A stretch of DNA of 64,000 nucleotides, from positions 62,001 to 126,000 of IMG/VR virus record IMGVR_UViG_3300023184_000034; one strand, 5' to 3'. Each line of letters begins with the position of its first letter. The first letter of the stretch is position 1. Shown one piece after another: positions 1 to 10,300 of this stretch. The DNA is from a virus. Position numbers and translations under genes: made by a program. The notes beneath the pieces were generated by a model that saw only the letters and a list, made by a program, of their open reading frames with translations, did no database searches and was not told where the DNA came from.

Positions 1-1
1 T

Positions 2-937
2 GTACACAGTTTTAATAAAAATGCAACTTTTGCTTTGTCAACAGATTATTCAACAAGGACCAATGGACAAACCGCAACCATCACACTTGCCACTACCAAC
101 ATTCCAAACGGAACACTTGTTCAATATTTAATAACCGCCAAACCAACATCACAAACCACTACTTCTACAGTAGTAGACAATGGCCTAAGCGGCATTTTTT
201 CAGCAAGCGCCACAATACTTAGTGGAGCTTATTTTGATACTAGACCAAGTACTGGTAATAGATTTGAAACAACTTCCAATGCAGCATCTAATCTAGTTAT
301 TACAAATAATCTAATTGGCGCAGGCTCTTTAACATTATCAACTCCAACCACACCCGGTGCGCTTACTTTTACAGGATCCGCAGACGACGGATATTGGACG
401 GTACCACTGCCATTTAATATTACATATTTAAATCAAACATACAGCAGTGTGTATATAGGTACTAACACTTATATCACATTTAGCGGTGGATCTGTGGCCT
501 ATGCACAATTAGGTCCATCGGAGCCTCCTTATCCTAAAATTATGATATCTGCGGCAGATAACAAAGCATTTAGAATTTATCAAGGGGTTGAAGGAACATC
601 CCCAAATAGAACATTTAGAATTAGATGGGAAGGACATCACATCTATAATAGCACCGATTCAGGCAATCCCACTATGATTTATGAAGCTACTTTTTATGAA
701 CAATATCCCACAAGGGTTGAAATACACACTGGAGTTAACGCTAGATGGGCTTTGCAACCTGCAATAGCAACTCCTCCGTTTTCTGTTTCTAATATCAATA
801 AGGCGCTGGTTGGTACAATGACAGTTAACAATTCTCAGTCAACATTGCCAATAACAATAAGCACCTTAACTGGATATGTTATGAATGTTCGCTTGGGGGT
901 ATTTCCCAGCCCAAGCATTGATATAACAATAAACTAG
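2..937 (+). CDS. Virion structural/fibre protein, 5' end cut off by window
   Basis: The frame is open from base 2 with no credible start, so the N-terminus lies outside the window; about 311 codons are visible, ending in TAG. The first visible part is Thr/Ser-rich with a beta pattern (NGQTATITLATTNIPNG) like Calx-beta or Ig-like phage fibre repeats. A compact domain follows, with the segments DDGYWTVPLPFN and KIMISAADN, which I associate with structural proteins of cyanophage-like myoviruses. It is followed by further structural genes on the same strand. A role as a baseplate- or tail-associated adhesin is inferred from context. The virion assignment is fairly safe; the exact part is not. Confidence 0.7.
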   Translation, partial: VHSFNKNATFALSTDYSTRTNGQTATITLATTNIPNGTLVQYLITAKPTSQTTTSTVVDNGLSGIFSASATILSGAYFDTRPSTGNRFETTSNAASNLVITNNLIGAGSLTLSTPTTPGALTFTGSADDGYWTVPLPFNITYLNQTYSSVYIGTNTYITFSGGSVAYAQLGPSEPPYPKIMISAADNKAFRIYQGVEGTSPNRTFRIRWEGHHIYNSTDSGNPTMIYEATFYEQYPTRVEIHTGVNARWALQPAIATPPFSVSNINKALVGTMTVNNSQSTLPITISTLTGYVMNVRLGVFPSPSIDITIN

Positions 938-952
938 CAGTTAATAAACATT

Positions 953-962
953 GATAAATATA
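953..962 (+). promoter_or_regulatory. Putative T4-type late promoter
   Basis: GATAAATATA lies 18 bases upstream of the next start codon and matches the T4 late box TATAAATA at 7 of 8 positions. It sits in the short gap after the preceding stop codon and ahead of structural genes, where a late promoter is expected. No late sigma gene is visible in this window. Confidence 0.5.
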
Positions 963-980
963 AGATAAAGAGAGATCATT

Positions 981-1592
981 ATGCAGACTAAAGACCAGAC
1001 TGGAATACACATAGAAGGCCATATTAAAATATATGACCCTGTTTCCGCTGAAGTTTATATTAATAAACGCAATGCCATCCACTATGAAAATATCAGTATT
1101 GCCATGGCCCAGTCGTTGGCCAACGCAAAAGAAGGCGGATTTATCTACCAAATGGCATTTGGCAACGGCGGCACAGCAATTGATCCCACAGGAATTGTCA
1201 GTTATCTTACACCAAATTCATCAGGCGCCAACGCCAGTTTATACAATCAAACATACAGCAAGGTAGTTGACGAAAGAAGCAGCACTAACACAGATCCCAC
1301 TAGAAATTTTACAGAAGTTAGACACACCACTGGCACAAATTACAGTGATATTTTTGTTACCTGCTTGCTGGATTACGGCGAACCCAGTGGACAAACCGCA
1401 TTTGATACCACAACTGACAACAGCAGTACCTTTACTTTTGACGAACTTGGCCTGGTGAGTTACAGCACAACCGGACAAAGTTTGTTATTGACACATGTTA
1501 TTTTTCACCCAGTACTTAAAAGTCTGAATAGACTTATTCAAATTGATTATACTGTGCGTATTCAAAGTCTAACTGGCCTTGTGGGAGTATAA
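981..1592 (+). CDS. Conserved T4-like phage structural protein
   Basis: This 203-aa protein has no signal peptide or membrane segment. It opens with a soluble domain (HIEGHIKIYDPVSAEV) and is rich in Thr, Ser and Asn, as virion beta-structured proteins are. The ATG follows a purine-rich AAAGAGAG stretch. Its stop codon is 1 base before the start of the first tail-fibre gene, so the two are probably co-transcribed from the late-type promoter just upstream. I recognise the style of protein from other pelagic T4-like phages but no named function. A fibre-attachment or baseplate role is inference from position. Confidence 0.65.
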   Translation: MQTKDQTGIHIEGHIKIYDPVSAEVYINKRNAIHYENISIAMAQSLANAKEGGFIYQMAFGNGGTAIDPTGIVSYLTPNSSGANASLYNQTYSKVVDERSSTNTDPTRNFTEVRHTTGTNYSDIFVTCLLDYGEPSGQTAFDTTTDNSSTFTFDELGLVSYSTTGQSLLLTHVIFHPVLKSLNRLIQIDYTVRIQSLTGLVGV

Positions 1593-1593
1593 A

Positions 1594-3840
1594 ATGACTT
1601 ACCAAGTTTCTTATACTGATACCACAAATCCAAACAAAGTACCAATCAGGGTTGCAGATGGCACTATTAATTCCGCGTCAACCAGTTTAAAATTTGTTGG
1701 CCAATCTTATCCAAAATACAGTGAAGCAATTGCTGAAGATTTTTTACATCTGTTAGAAAACTTTGCATCGCCATTTGCTCCGGGTACCGACACCAATAAC
1801 CCAATGGGTCCTCCACTTCAAGGACAACTGTGGTACGATACCAGTGTTAGTATACTAAAAGTTTATGACGGCACCAACTGGTCAACAGCTGGCAACTTGA
1901 AAAAAAGTTCGTCAGCACCAGCTGTTGCCAGCAGTGTGGCTGGAGATTTGTGGTCAAACATTGCAACAAATCAATTGTATTTTTTTACAGGCAGTAACTG
2001 GGTACTTATTGGACCACAATTCAGTGCAGGTACACAAACTGGCCCAATTGTTGAAGAAATTATTGATACAAGTAACATTGCCCACAGTGTTATATCCATG
2101 TATGCCAATAATTCTAGAATCAGCATAATAAGTAAAGAAAAATTTATACCCAAAGCCACTATACTGGGTTTTGCCACAGTGAATCAAGGCATCACACTCA
2201 GCACAGTTGATGCAACCAGCACAGTGAGTCCAATTAGATTTCATGGAACAGCCACCAGTGCTGATAGTTTATTAGTCAACGGTTCTGCGATCAATGCAAG
2301 TAATTTTTTAACCACAGACGGTACCACAAACATTACCAATTATCCGTTCAACATTCGTGTTGACACTGGTATCAGCATAGGTTCCAACTTGGGACTTAAC
2401 ATTGGCGTAACCAATAACACACCCACAATCACATATGGCGGCAGCGGCTCAAATTTAAATATTAGATTAACCAATTCCAGTGGCGTTCTAACTACAGTTA
2501 TTCATGCAGATCCCTCGGGCAAAGTTGGTATTGGAGTTGATAAAATAGATCCAGCCACAGCATTGGATGTGGCTGGTACTATCACAGCATCCACGGGTAT
2601 TAACATACTGGGCACAGCTGACGCTAGTTACAGCACCGGTACATTGTTTACCACAGCTGCAGGAAGTATTGTTTCTCAGGGCGGTTTGGCAGTAGCAAAG
2701 AAAGCCATTATTGGCAACAATTTGACTGTGTATGGACAAAGTTTCTTCAATTATTATGATAACACATCAACACCAATTGCAGCTCCGGTATTGGTACCTG
2801 GCTATAGCACTAACGCAGTTGAAGCAACCAATTTGGCAATCCCATATGTGGTAACGGGTGTGTATGATATTGGATCACTAACGCGACCTTTTAGAAACAT
2901 TTATGCAAGCAGCTTTGCTGGAAATTTTTCCGGAGTATTTTCTGGCATATTAGAAGGCAGCGTAAGTGGATCTGCGGCTCTGTTGGCCAGCCCAACTATT
3001 TTCAGCATTGCTGGCGATTTAACCAGCAATTCTGTAAGTTTTAATGGACAAAGTGAAACTGGCACTGCTGTTTTTAATGCAACTATCAGTTCAAATGTTA
3101 TCAGTAGTAAAACAGCTGCTACTGATTCGTTTGTTGATGACCAATTATTGGTTTTTAGAGCAGGTTCTGGCTTGCTAAAAATGGCCAAAAGTGTGTTCAC
3201 TCAACATATTGCAGTTGTGCCTATTTCTACGATTCTGCCATTTGCAGGCACAACGTTGCCCACCGGTTACTTGTTCTGCGATGGATCCGAAGTTTTAATT
3301 TCAGCATACCCGGATTTGTTTAGCGTTATTGGTTTCACTTACAAAAATACAGTGTATTTGCTGGGTGCTGGAACATTTGCACTGCCAGACTTACGAGGCC
3401 GTTTTCCGTTAGGCGCTGATAACATGATCAACGACAACAACACTGTTCCCAGCAGAACCGGCGGCACCCAGATTAATACTGTTACTGATTTGAACGGCAA
3501 TTCCAGCACTTCTGCACACAGAGTCAATGAAGTCACGGCCAGCGTAGTGGGTTCAGGTAATGCAGCTGCAACAGGGTCTGTTGCACTTACTTCTGCCAAT
3601 TTGCCAGATCATACGCATACTTTGAAAAGTGCCGCTGGTGTTTCATATTATGCCGGAAGTTCTCCAGGCAGCGCATCGGATTCTGCCAGCGGTGCCACAG
3701 CAGGTTATGGTTTAAGTGGTTCTAGTACAGGTTCTGGTATCCCTAATACTGGGATAGTCAACGGCGCAACTGGATCGGGTATTAATGTAATGAATCCGTA
3801 CCAAACTATTAACTACATAATATTTACGGGTAAAATTTAA
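1594..3840 (+). CDS. Tail fibre protein with C-terminal tail-collar domain
   Basis: The start is the ATG at 1594 (MTYQVSYTD) preceded by GGGAG; an in-frame upstream codon inside the previous gene is less likely. The 748-aa protein has an N-terminal domain shared with the next two genes (DGTINSASTSLKFVG, LLENFAS, GQLWYDTS, LKVYDGTNW) and probably the virion-anchoring part. A long Ser/Thr/Asn-rich beta shaft follows. The C-terminus carries a phage tail-collar domain: TLPTGYLFCDGS, ALPDLRGRFPLG, then SANLPDHTHTL and a final NPYQTINYIIF, the usual ending of collar-containing fibres. It probably contacts the host surface. The fibre assignment is strong; which fibre is unknown. Confidence 0.85.
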   Translation: MTYQVSYTDTTNPNKVPIRVADGTINSASTSLKFVGQSYPKYSEAIAEDFLHLLENFASPFAPGTDTNNPMGPPLQGQLWYDTSVSILKVYDGTNWSTAGNLKKSSSAPAVASSVAGDLWSNIATNQLYFFTGSNWVLIGPQFSAGTQTGPIVEEIIDTSNIAHSVISMYANNSRISIISKEKFIPKATILGFATVNQGITLSTVDATSTVSPIRFHGTATSADSLLVNGSAINASNFLTTDGTTNITNYPFNIRVDTGISIGSNLGLNIGVTNNTPTITYGGSGSNLNIRLTNSSGVLTTVIHADPSGKVGIGVDKIDPATALDVAGTITASTGINILGTADASYSTGTLFTTAAGSIVSQGGLAVAKKAIIGNNLTVYGQSFFNYYDNTSTPIAAPVLVPGYSTNAVEATNLAIPYVVTGVYDIGSLTRPFRNIYASSFAGNFSGVFSGILEGSVSGSAALLASPTIFSIAGDLTSNSVSFNGQSETGTAVFNATISSNVISSKTAATDSFVDDQLLVFRAGSGLLKMAKSVFTQHIAVVPISTILPFAGTTLPTGYLFCDGSEVLISAYPDLFSVIGFTYKNTVYLLGAGTFALPDLRGRFPLGADNMINDNNTVPSRTGGTQINTVTDLNGNSSTSAHRVNEVTASVVGSGNAAATGSVALTSANLPDHTHTLKSAAGVSYYAGSSPGSASDSASGATAGYGLSGSSTGSGIPNTGIVNGATGSGINVMNPYQTINYIIFTGKI

Positions 3841-5750
3841 TGAGCTATAACATTACACTCACCAATGGCACAACGTTAACCAAAGTTAACGATGGTACTA
3901 TAAATCAAACAGTTACAGACCTCACACTTATAGGTAAAAATTCCACAGGGTACGGTGGATTTTTTAATGATAACTTTGTGAGGTTGTTGGAAAATTTCTC
4001 CAATTCAAGCCAACCCAATTATCCGTTGACTGGTCAATTGTGGTACGATACCAGTGAAAACAGACTTAAAATTTATAACGGATCTGCATTCACTACCACA
4101 AGTGGAACAATTGTTTCATCCACAGTACCAAGCAATATTGGAGTAGGTGATATTTGGATTGACAATGTGTTGGGTCAAATGCATTTTAATGACGGACTCA
4201 ACACTGTGCTTGCTGGCCCAATTTACAATTCTAATCAGGGAATTACAGGGTTCAATGTGGAAGATGTTATTGATACTGCAGGCAGAACTCAAACTGTACT
4301 GGTTTTGTATGTGGCAAGAACTATCCTTGGTATTTTTAGCAAAACTACTTTTACACCGGCCTTGCCTATACCAGGATTCACAAACATATCTCAGTTTACA
4401 GGAAGTCAATTTGGCAATGTGCTGACAGTTACCAGCATTGCTGTTGGTTCTTTAACAGTGGGACAAGTGGTTGCAGCAAATGGCATAGCAACTGGCACAC
4501 TAATTACTGGTCAACTGTCAGGAATAACCGGCGGCACCGGAACTTATTCGTTGAGTTTGTCTGGTGTAGTGTTAACCACAACAATGACAGCGTCTTCCAA
4601 TGTGGTTAGAATAGGATTTAATACTGGAACTTTTCCCGGTGTTGTGTTTGATGCAATTGCCTCCAGAACACAATCTTTGATAGCTGCAGACGGCAGTTTA
4701 AAAACAGCTGATGATTTTATTTCTGCCAGTGAGGATTCAACCAGCAACGGACAATTGAGTATTAGAAATAATATCCCACTGATTCTAGGTGCTGGTTCTA
4801 ATGTACAGCTTAAAATAGACACCAACAGCAACACGTTCCAAATGAATTCCAACACTGCTAATTTGAACTTTGGAATTAATTTACAAACAAACGGAGCATT
4901 GCAACCCAGTTTGTTTATTGCAGGATCGTCTCAATTTGTTGGTTTGGGCACTCAAATACCCACAGCCAAATTGGATGTCAACGGCGACACTGTTATTCGT
5001 GGAAACTTAACAGTTCAAGGCACAACACAGACCATTAGCAGTACCACTGTGACCATTGCTGATAAGAATATAGAGTTGGGCAAGGTCACCAATCCCACCA
5101 ACACCACTGCAGAAAGCGGTGGAATTACATTAAAGGGTACCACTGACAAGACCGTGGTGTGGTCCGTGACTGCCACATCAACTGGGTCCAACACAGGTTA
5201 TTGGAATTTTTCAGATTTTGTCAACATCAGTAGCAGCGGCGCAAATGTGGGGTATTATATTAATGGAAACAGTGTGTTAAGCGCAACCACACTGGGTTCT
5301 GGAATCACAGGAGCACCTGGCTTAACCAGTGTTGGCGCACTGACTTCACTGCAAGCTGCATACATCAATATCAACGGAAGTACTATTTCCTATGTACACT
5401 CTGCCACAAACGGCAATATTACACTTACTCCAAAAGGTTCCGGATATGTGAGTGTCAGTTCTGCATTAATTTCCAACGTGGGAACACCAGTTAGTGGAAC
5501 AGATGCTGCTAACAAGACTTATGTAGATAACCAAATTAAATCATCTCCATTGGGATTATACATTGATTTTACCGCACTGGGCATCTCGCTGGGATCAGCA
5601 AATGCTTCAATAATTAACCTTTTAACTAAAGTCTATCCTCCAGCCATCACCACAAGTACCACAACTTGCCGTGTGTTGTGTAGTGACGGCACAGTTAGGG
5701 AATTCACGTCCAGCGGAACAGCATGGTTATACACCCAAGTAATAACTTAA
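3840..5750 (+). CDS. Tail fibre protein, paralogue of its neighbours
   Basis: The 636-aa product begins at a TAATG overlap with the previous stop. Its N-terminal ~90 residues repeat the module of the flanking genes (DGTINQTVTDLTLIG, LLENFSNS, GQLWYDTSENRLKIYNG). The middle is a repetitive beta shaft; near the C-terminal third are segments typical of phage fibre shafts and trimerisation regions (LDVNGDTVIRGNLTVQG, then GTDAANKTYVDNQI). It lacks the collar motif of the first paralogue and ends in a short unique tip, so the paralogues share an anchor but differ in their distal ends. A tail or long-tail-fibre role is inferred from this organisation. Confidence 0.75.
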   Translation: MSYNITLTNGTTLTKVNDGTINQTVTDLTLIGKNSTGYGGFFNDNFVRLLENFSNSSQPNYPLTGQLWYDTSENRLKIYNGSAFTTTSGTIVSSTVPSNIGVGDIWIDNVLGQMHFNDGLNTVLAGPIYNSNQGITGFNVEDVIDTAGRTQTVLVLYVARTILGIFSKTTFTPALPIPGFTNISQFTGSQFGNVLTVTSIAVGSLTVGQVVAANGIATGTLITGQLSGITGGTGTYSLSLSGVVLTTTMTASSNVVRIGFNTGTFPGVVFDAIASRTQSLIAADGSLKTADDFISASEDSTSNGQLSIRNNIPLILGAGSNVQLKIDTNSNTFQMNSNTANLNFGINLQTNGALQPSLFIAGSSQFVGLGTQIPTAKLDVNGDTVIRGNLTVQGTTQTISSTTVTIADKNIELGKVTNPTNTTAESGGITLKGTTDKTVVWSVTATSTGSNTGYWNFSDFVNISSSGANVGYYINGNSVLSATTLGSGITGAPGLTSVGALTSLQAAYININGSTISYVHSATNGNITLTPKGSGYVSVSSALISNVGTPVSGTDAANKTYVDNQIKSSPLGLYIDFTALGISLGSANASIINLLTKVYPPAITTSTTTCRVLCSDGTVREFTSSGTAWLYTQVIT

Positions 5751-5755
5751 AACAG

Positions 5756-5768
5756 CATAAATACTAGA
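5756..5768 (+). promoter_or_regulatory. Putative T4-type late promoter
   Basis: CATAAATACTAGA closely matches the extended T4 late promoter TATAAATACTATT. It lies in the 34-base gap after one fibre gene and 17 bases before the ATG of the next, with AAGGAACGAG between as the ribosome binding site. This is the best late-promoter match on the plus strand of the window. Confidence 0.6.
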
Positions 5769-5784
5769 ATAAGGAACGAGCGAG

Positions 5785-7281
5785 ATGGCATATACAATAA
5801 ACAGATATAATGGTACCGTATTAACTACAGTCGCAGACGGTACTGTTGATACCACAACTGACCTTACCTTTATTGGTAAGAATTATGCCGGATACGGTGA
5901 AAAACAAAACGAAAATTTCTTGTACTTATTAGAAAATTTTGCAAGTACATCAGCGCCGCCCACACCGTTAAAGGGACAGTTGTGGTTTGACAGCGGCACA
6001 AGCAAGTTAAAATTCTACGACGGATCTAAATTCAGAGCAACTGGCGGCGCAGAAACTGGCCCAACACAGCCAAGTGGATTTGCTGCCACTGGAGATTTTT
6101 GGTGGGACACTGTTAATCAACAACTGTATGCATGGTCTGGCACAGCATATCAATTGATTGGACCACAGGCTGTGACTGGTTTGGGCATTACCCAGATGCA
6201 ATCTATCAGCGTTAAGGATTTGGAAAATGGTGCGTCTCATGCTGTTGTTCAAGCTGCAATAAACGGCAAGGTGGCTTTTATTATCAGTTCAGACACTGCC
6301 TTTACATTGGATCCCACACTTAATGCCATCACAGGATTTGACAAAATACAACAAGGTGTCACATTAGCCTTCACAAAAAATGCCGACGCAGGCGTAACAA
6401 ACAGCAGTTCTAATTATAGATTTCACGGCACCGCAACCAATGCTGATAAATTGGGCGGCCAGGTTGCAAGTAACTATTTGTTGGCATCCAATTCCGCGTT
6501 CAGTCAAATTGTAAATTTTGCAGATGTGGGTTACAGCGTTGGCAACCCAACTGCAAAACTAAGAGTGTTTAATGATTCCACAAACAGTTTTTTCCCGACC
6601 ATTCTAAATCAATTCAATGACACAATTATATTTAAAACAACTGTGTCATCTGTTGCAAAAACTCCTTTGAAGTTAACAGGAACTGATGTTCTTCCAGGCA
6701 CAACATTGACCAACAACTTGGGAAGCTCGTCTTTGGTTTGGAACAGCGTGTATGCTTCAAACTTTGTGGGAACAGCAACCAATTCCAACTACTTGAACCT
6801 GGGCGGCTCTTACGTGTCAGCCACCACTGCTAGCACAGCCACTACTATTGTTGCTAGAGACGCCAATCGAGACATATTTGCCAACGTTTTTAACGGCACA
6901 TCAACCAGTGCCAACTATGCTGACTTGGCAGAAAAATATTTGGCAGACAAAGCATATGATCCTGGCACTGTGGTCTGTATTGGCGGAGCAGCAGAAGTAA
7001 CTGCTGCAACATCTGGCTCAATGGCAATTGGAGTTGTGAGTGCTAATCCAGCATACATGATGAACAGTGCGCTGGCGGGCGGCACCTATATTGCTTTAAA
7101 AGGCCGTGTGCCTGTGAAAATTATTGGCCCAGTACGCAAAGGCGATGCACTGGTGCCAGCAGGTGCGGGATCAGCCAAAACCGACGATTCAACAGTGCCA
7201 GGCCAGCATAGACAATTTGGTATTGCGTTGGAAGATAATGTGGAACCCGGTGTCAAACTTGTAGAGTGTGTGATACTTTAA
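5785..7281 (+). CDS. Tail fibre protein, third paralogue
   Basis: The 498-aa product has the same N-terminal module as the two preceding fibre genes (DGTVDTTTDLTFIG, LLENFAS, LKGQLWFDSG, LKFYDGSKF), then a second conserved unit (GDFWWDTVNQQLYAW) and a shorter shaft with RFHGTATNADKLGG. The last ~110 residues form a distinct globular domain beginning YADLAEKYLAD and YDPGTVVCIGG, a C-terminal arrangement common in fibres of large myoviruses. It has its own late-type promoter directly upstream. It is the shortest of the three, so it may be a proximal or accessory fibre; receptor binding is not shown by the sequence. Confidence 0.75.
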   Translation: MAYTINRYNGTVLTTVADGTVDTTTDLTFIGKNYAGYGEKQNENFLYLLENFASTSAPPTPLKGQLWFDSGTSKLKFYDGSKFRATGGAETGPTQPSGFAATGDFWWDTVNQQLYAWSGTAYQLIGPQAVTGLGITQMQSISVKDLENGASHAVVQAAINGKVAFIISSDTAFTLDPTLNAITGFDKIQQGVTLAFTKNADAGVTNSSSNYRFHGTATNADKLGGQVASNYLLASNSAFSQIVNFADVGYSVGNPTAKLRVFNDSTNSFFPTILNQFNDTIIFKTTVSSVAKTPLKLTGTDVLPGTTLTNNLGSSSLVWNSVYASNFVGTATNSNYLNLGGSYVSATTASTATTIVARDANRDIFANVFNGTSTSANYADLAEKYLADKAYDPGTVVCIGGAAEVTAATSGSMAIGVVSANPAYMMNSALAGGTYIALKGRVPVKIIGPVRKGDALVPAGAGSAKTDDSTVPGQHRQFGIALEDNVEPGVKLVECVIL

Positions 7282-7308
7282 ATAATAAATGTTAAAAAGG
7301 GTTAAAAA

Positions 7309-10300
7309 ATGACTGCTGTTGGTACAAAAGTTTTTGCTTCAGAATACAATGCTATTCAAGCAGCCATTAGTACAGTGTTGGGAACAGGTGCCGGCGCATC
7401 GGGTTACGGACAAACTGTGCTTAGTTCACAAGTCAGCACCAGCTCCAGCATCACAGTTGCTCAGTGGGCAAATTTGAGAGCTGACTTGTTGAAAGCATAT
7501 TTGCATCAAGGCACACCAGGCGACTTACCACTGCCAAGTGTTCCTCAAAAGTCAACACTGCCATACACCATAGTTACATATTCTGATTACAATCGGTACT
7601 TGGATTTATCCAATGTTATCACAGCCAATGCAGGAGTTGCTCCTCCAGCTGGCCAAGCAACACTGCAAACATTTTCAACTGGATCTTATACATCGACTTG
7701 GAATGGCCAACTCACTCACTCAGTAGTACTGACATTTGCCACGGCTAATCAAGCAAGATTTTATTTCAACTCCGGCGGCAATATTCAATTCAGCGCCAGT
7801 TTGATCAACTATCCAGGATATCCAGGTTACGGCTCTCAAAGCGCCAGCTATGCAAAAAACAGCGATTGGAACATGTTGTTGAACAACATGGGCACAACCA
7901 CTTTTGGTAGAAACAGCACTGTGAACAGCGGCAACGGCACAGGACAAACAATTTTATCTGCTGTGGGATATTTTCAATTGACCACGGGCGAGCAAAATAT
8001 TTACCGCAAGACCACAAGCAGTGCATCCTACACACCTAACCAGTATGATTTGTATGCCAACGTGGATGCAACTGGTGCGGTTATAACATTCAATATCAGA
8101 TTTAAAGACCTATCCACAACAAGTGGCACTGGGTTTGGTGCAACTGACGAAAACGTGGAAGGTTCCTTGACCAGTTTGATACAGGGGTATTATGCGTCAG
8201 GCAGTTATGTTGCTGCAACACCGCCAGCAACCACAGCAGTATTTGCAGGCGGTGCTGTGGTGGCACCTCCTCCTCCTCCTCCTCCTCCTCCAATTTATGA
8301 ACCACCACCACCACCGGTAGTAGTTTACAACGAAGTTTTACTACCAACATCACCAATACGAGTTCAAACTAGTACTTCATTTGTTATATCAGCAAGTGGT
8401 GGTGTTCCTGGTACTTCTTATACTGTAAATGAAACTGGATCTGGTGCATATTCTAGTAATGGTGTATTAAACGGTGCCGGCGGCGCTACTATTAATATTT
8501 CAGCTAGTACTTTAACATCTGCAGGTACATACTCGTTTAATTTTGTTTTTAGTGGCAGCGGCAATTCTCGATCTGTTGCAGTAATCGCAGCAAACGCAAT
8601 ACCAAATCCAAGTTACGGACCATTTACAGTTAATCCAACTGTAGCTACTAACGGACAAACAATAACAGTAAGTGCAACAGTTTATAATTGTACTACAGCG
8701 GACTACTGGAACATACTTGTTCCTGACTCTGTTGGTACATATGCGGTTGCTACAGGCGCTGTAGCTAACTATGTAGCAGGTACACAAACATTTACTAGAA
8801 CATTTACATTCCAACAGGCAAATGCACCATATACAACGTTTTTCTCTATTGCTGGTAGCTGGGGAAGTTTAACTGCACAACAAGGCCCAACGGTAACATT
8901 GTATGTTGCACCACCTCCACCACCTCCACCGAGTTACGGTGCATATGGATGGAGTCCCGCGGGCCCAGTAAATGCAGGAACAAGCATAACATTCAGTGCC
9001 GTGGCCAACAATGCAATTGGAGACGTTTATGGAATTGGAACTACCAGTAACGGAACACCAACAGCAGTTAGTGGAGTGATTTCTACAAATCCGCAGACAA
9101 TTTCACGTACAATCACAGCGGTGTACAATGCAACTTACAGCCACAGTGGAAACTTTATATTGAACTCTCTCTCTCCATCTACAGTCCAATCGACGTTAAC
9201 TGTTAATGCTCCAGCCGCACCACCACCACCCACACCCACATACACAGTGTCGCCAGGTTCGCTGACAGTGAATGAAGGCGGCACAATATCCGTATCGATC
9301 ACCACAACCAATGTGTCCAATGGAACTTATCTGTATTGGCAATTGGCTCCCACAATCTCAGGCCTAACACCCGTTGCAGGATCTGGTGATTTTAGTAGTG
9401 CAATGTCTGGCAGTGTTCAAATAAACAGCAACGCTGGCTCCATTAACCTTGGTGTGCTTGCTGATGCACTAACAGAAGACACAGAATTTATTTCAGTTAG
9501 AGTTTATTCAGATTCAGGACTCACAAATCAAGTGGGATATGTGTCAGTTAGCATCCAGGATACCAGCACAACTCCTCCACCAAATCCAAGTATCAGCTCA
9601 GTCACAGCCAGTCCAAATCCAGCCACTAACGGCCAAACAATAACTTTAAGTGTCACTGTGATTAATATGCGTGCTGAGCTGGGCAACGGCAACAACGGCT
9701 TCGGCGCTTTAAGCATTTCCGCGATATCTCCAGCAGCAGAGCAAGTCGGTGCATCTTATTATCTTCCCGCGCAGAACGGAACTGTGATAACTACCCACAC
9801 ATTCACATTCCTGGCGGCGCAGGCTCCTTACACAACCTCCGCCCATCTGGGTTCATTTTACCCACAATCTGTGACCGCAGGGCCAACCATCACTCTGTAT
9901 GTTCCACCTCCGCCACCATATGTACCACCACCGCCACCTTATGTGCCACCTTATGTGCCACCAGCGTTTCTCTACACTGTGACTTGGCCAGGACCCAGCT
10001 GGAATATTAACGTGCCTGCTGATGGCTCAGCCATCAGCACATCAGTATCAGTTTATTGCAGTTCTGGCAGCGGCACATATGAAGTTCAAGAAACAAGCAG
10101 ACCAGCTGCTGTGTCAGTGGCAGTGGATGGTGTGTCAGGTCCTGCCAGGATCTCACAGTATATATCAGCAGGTCAAACTAGATCACACACAGTAACAGTG
10201 TATGCAAATCCGCCTGGCGCAGGATACAACGGCAGCTTCTGGGCAGGCGGCGTTTCTTACCCTTGGACTGCAACCTTCAGAGGTAGTCCACGTGTTACGG

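Noticed and set aside
8102-8356. Minus-strand frame with a run of glutamates opposite the polyproline linker
   Set aside because: The Glu run is just the complement of the CCT repeats; no start context or homologous character.
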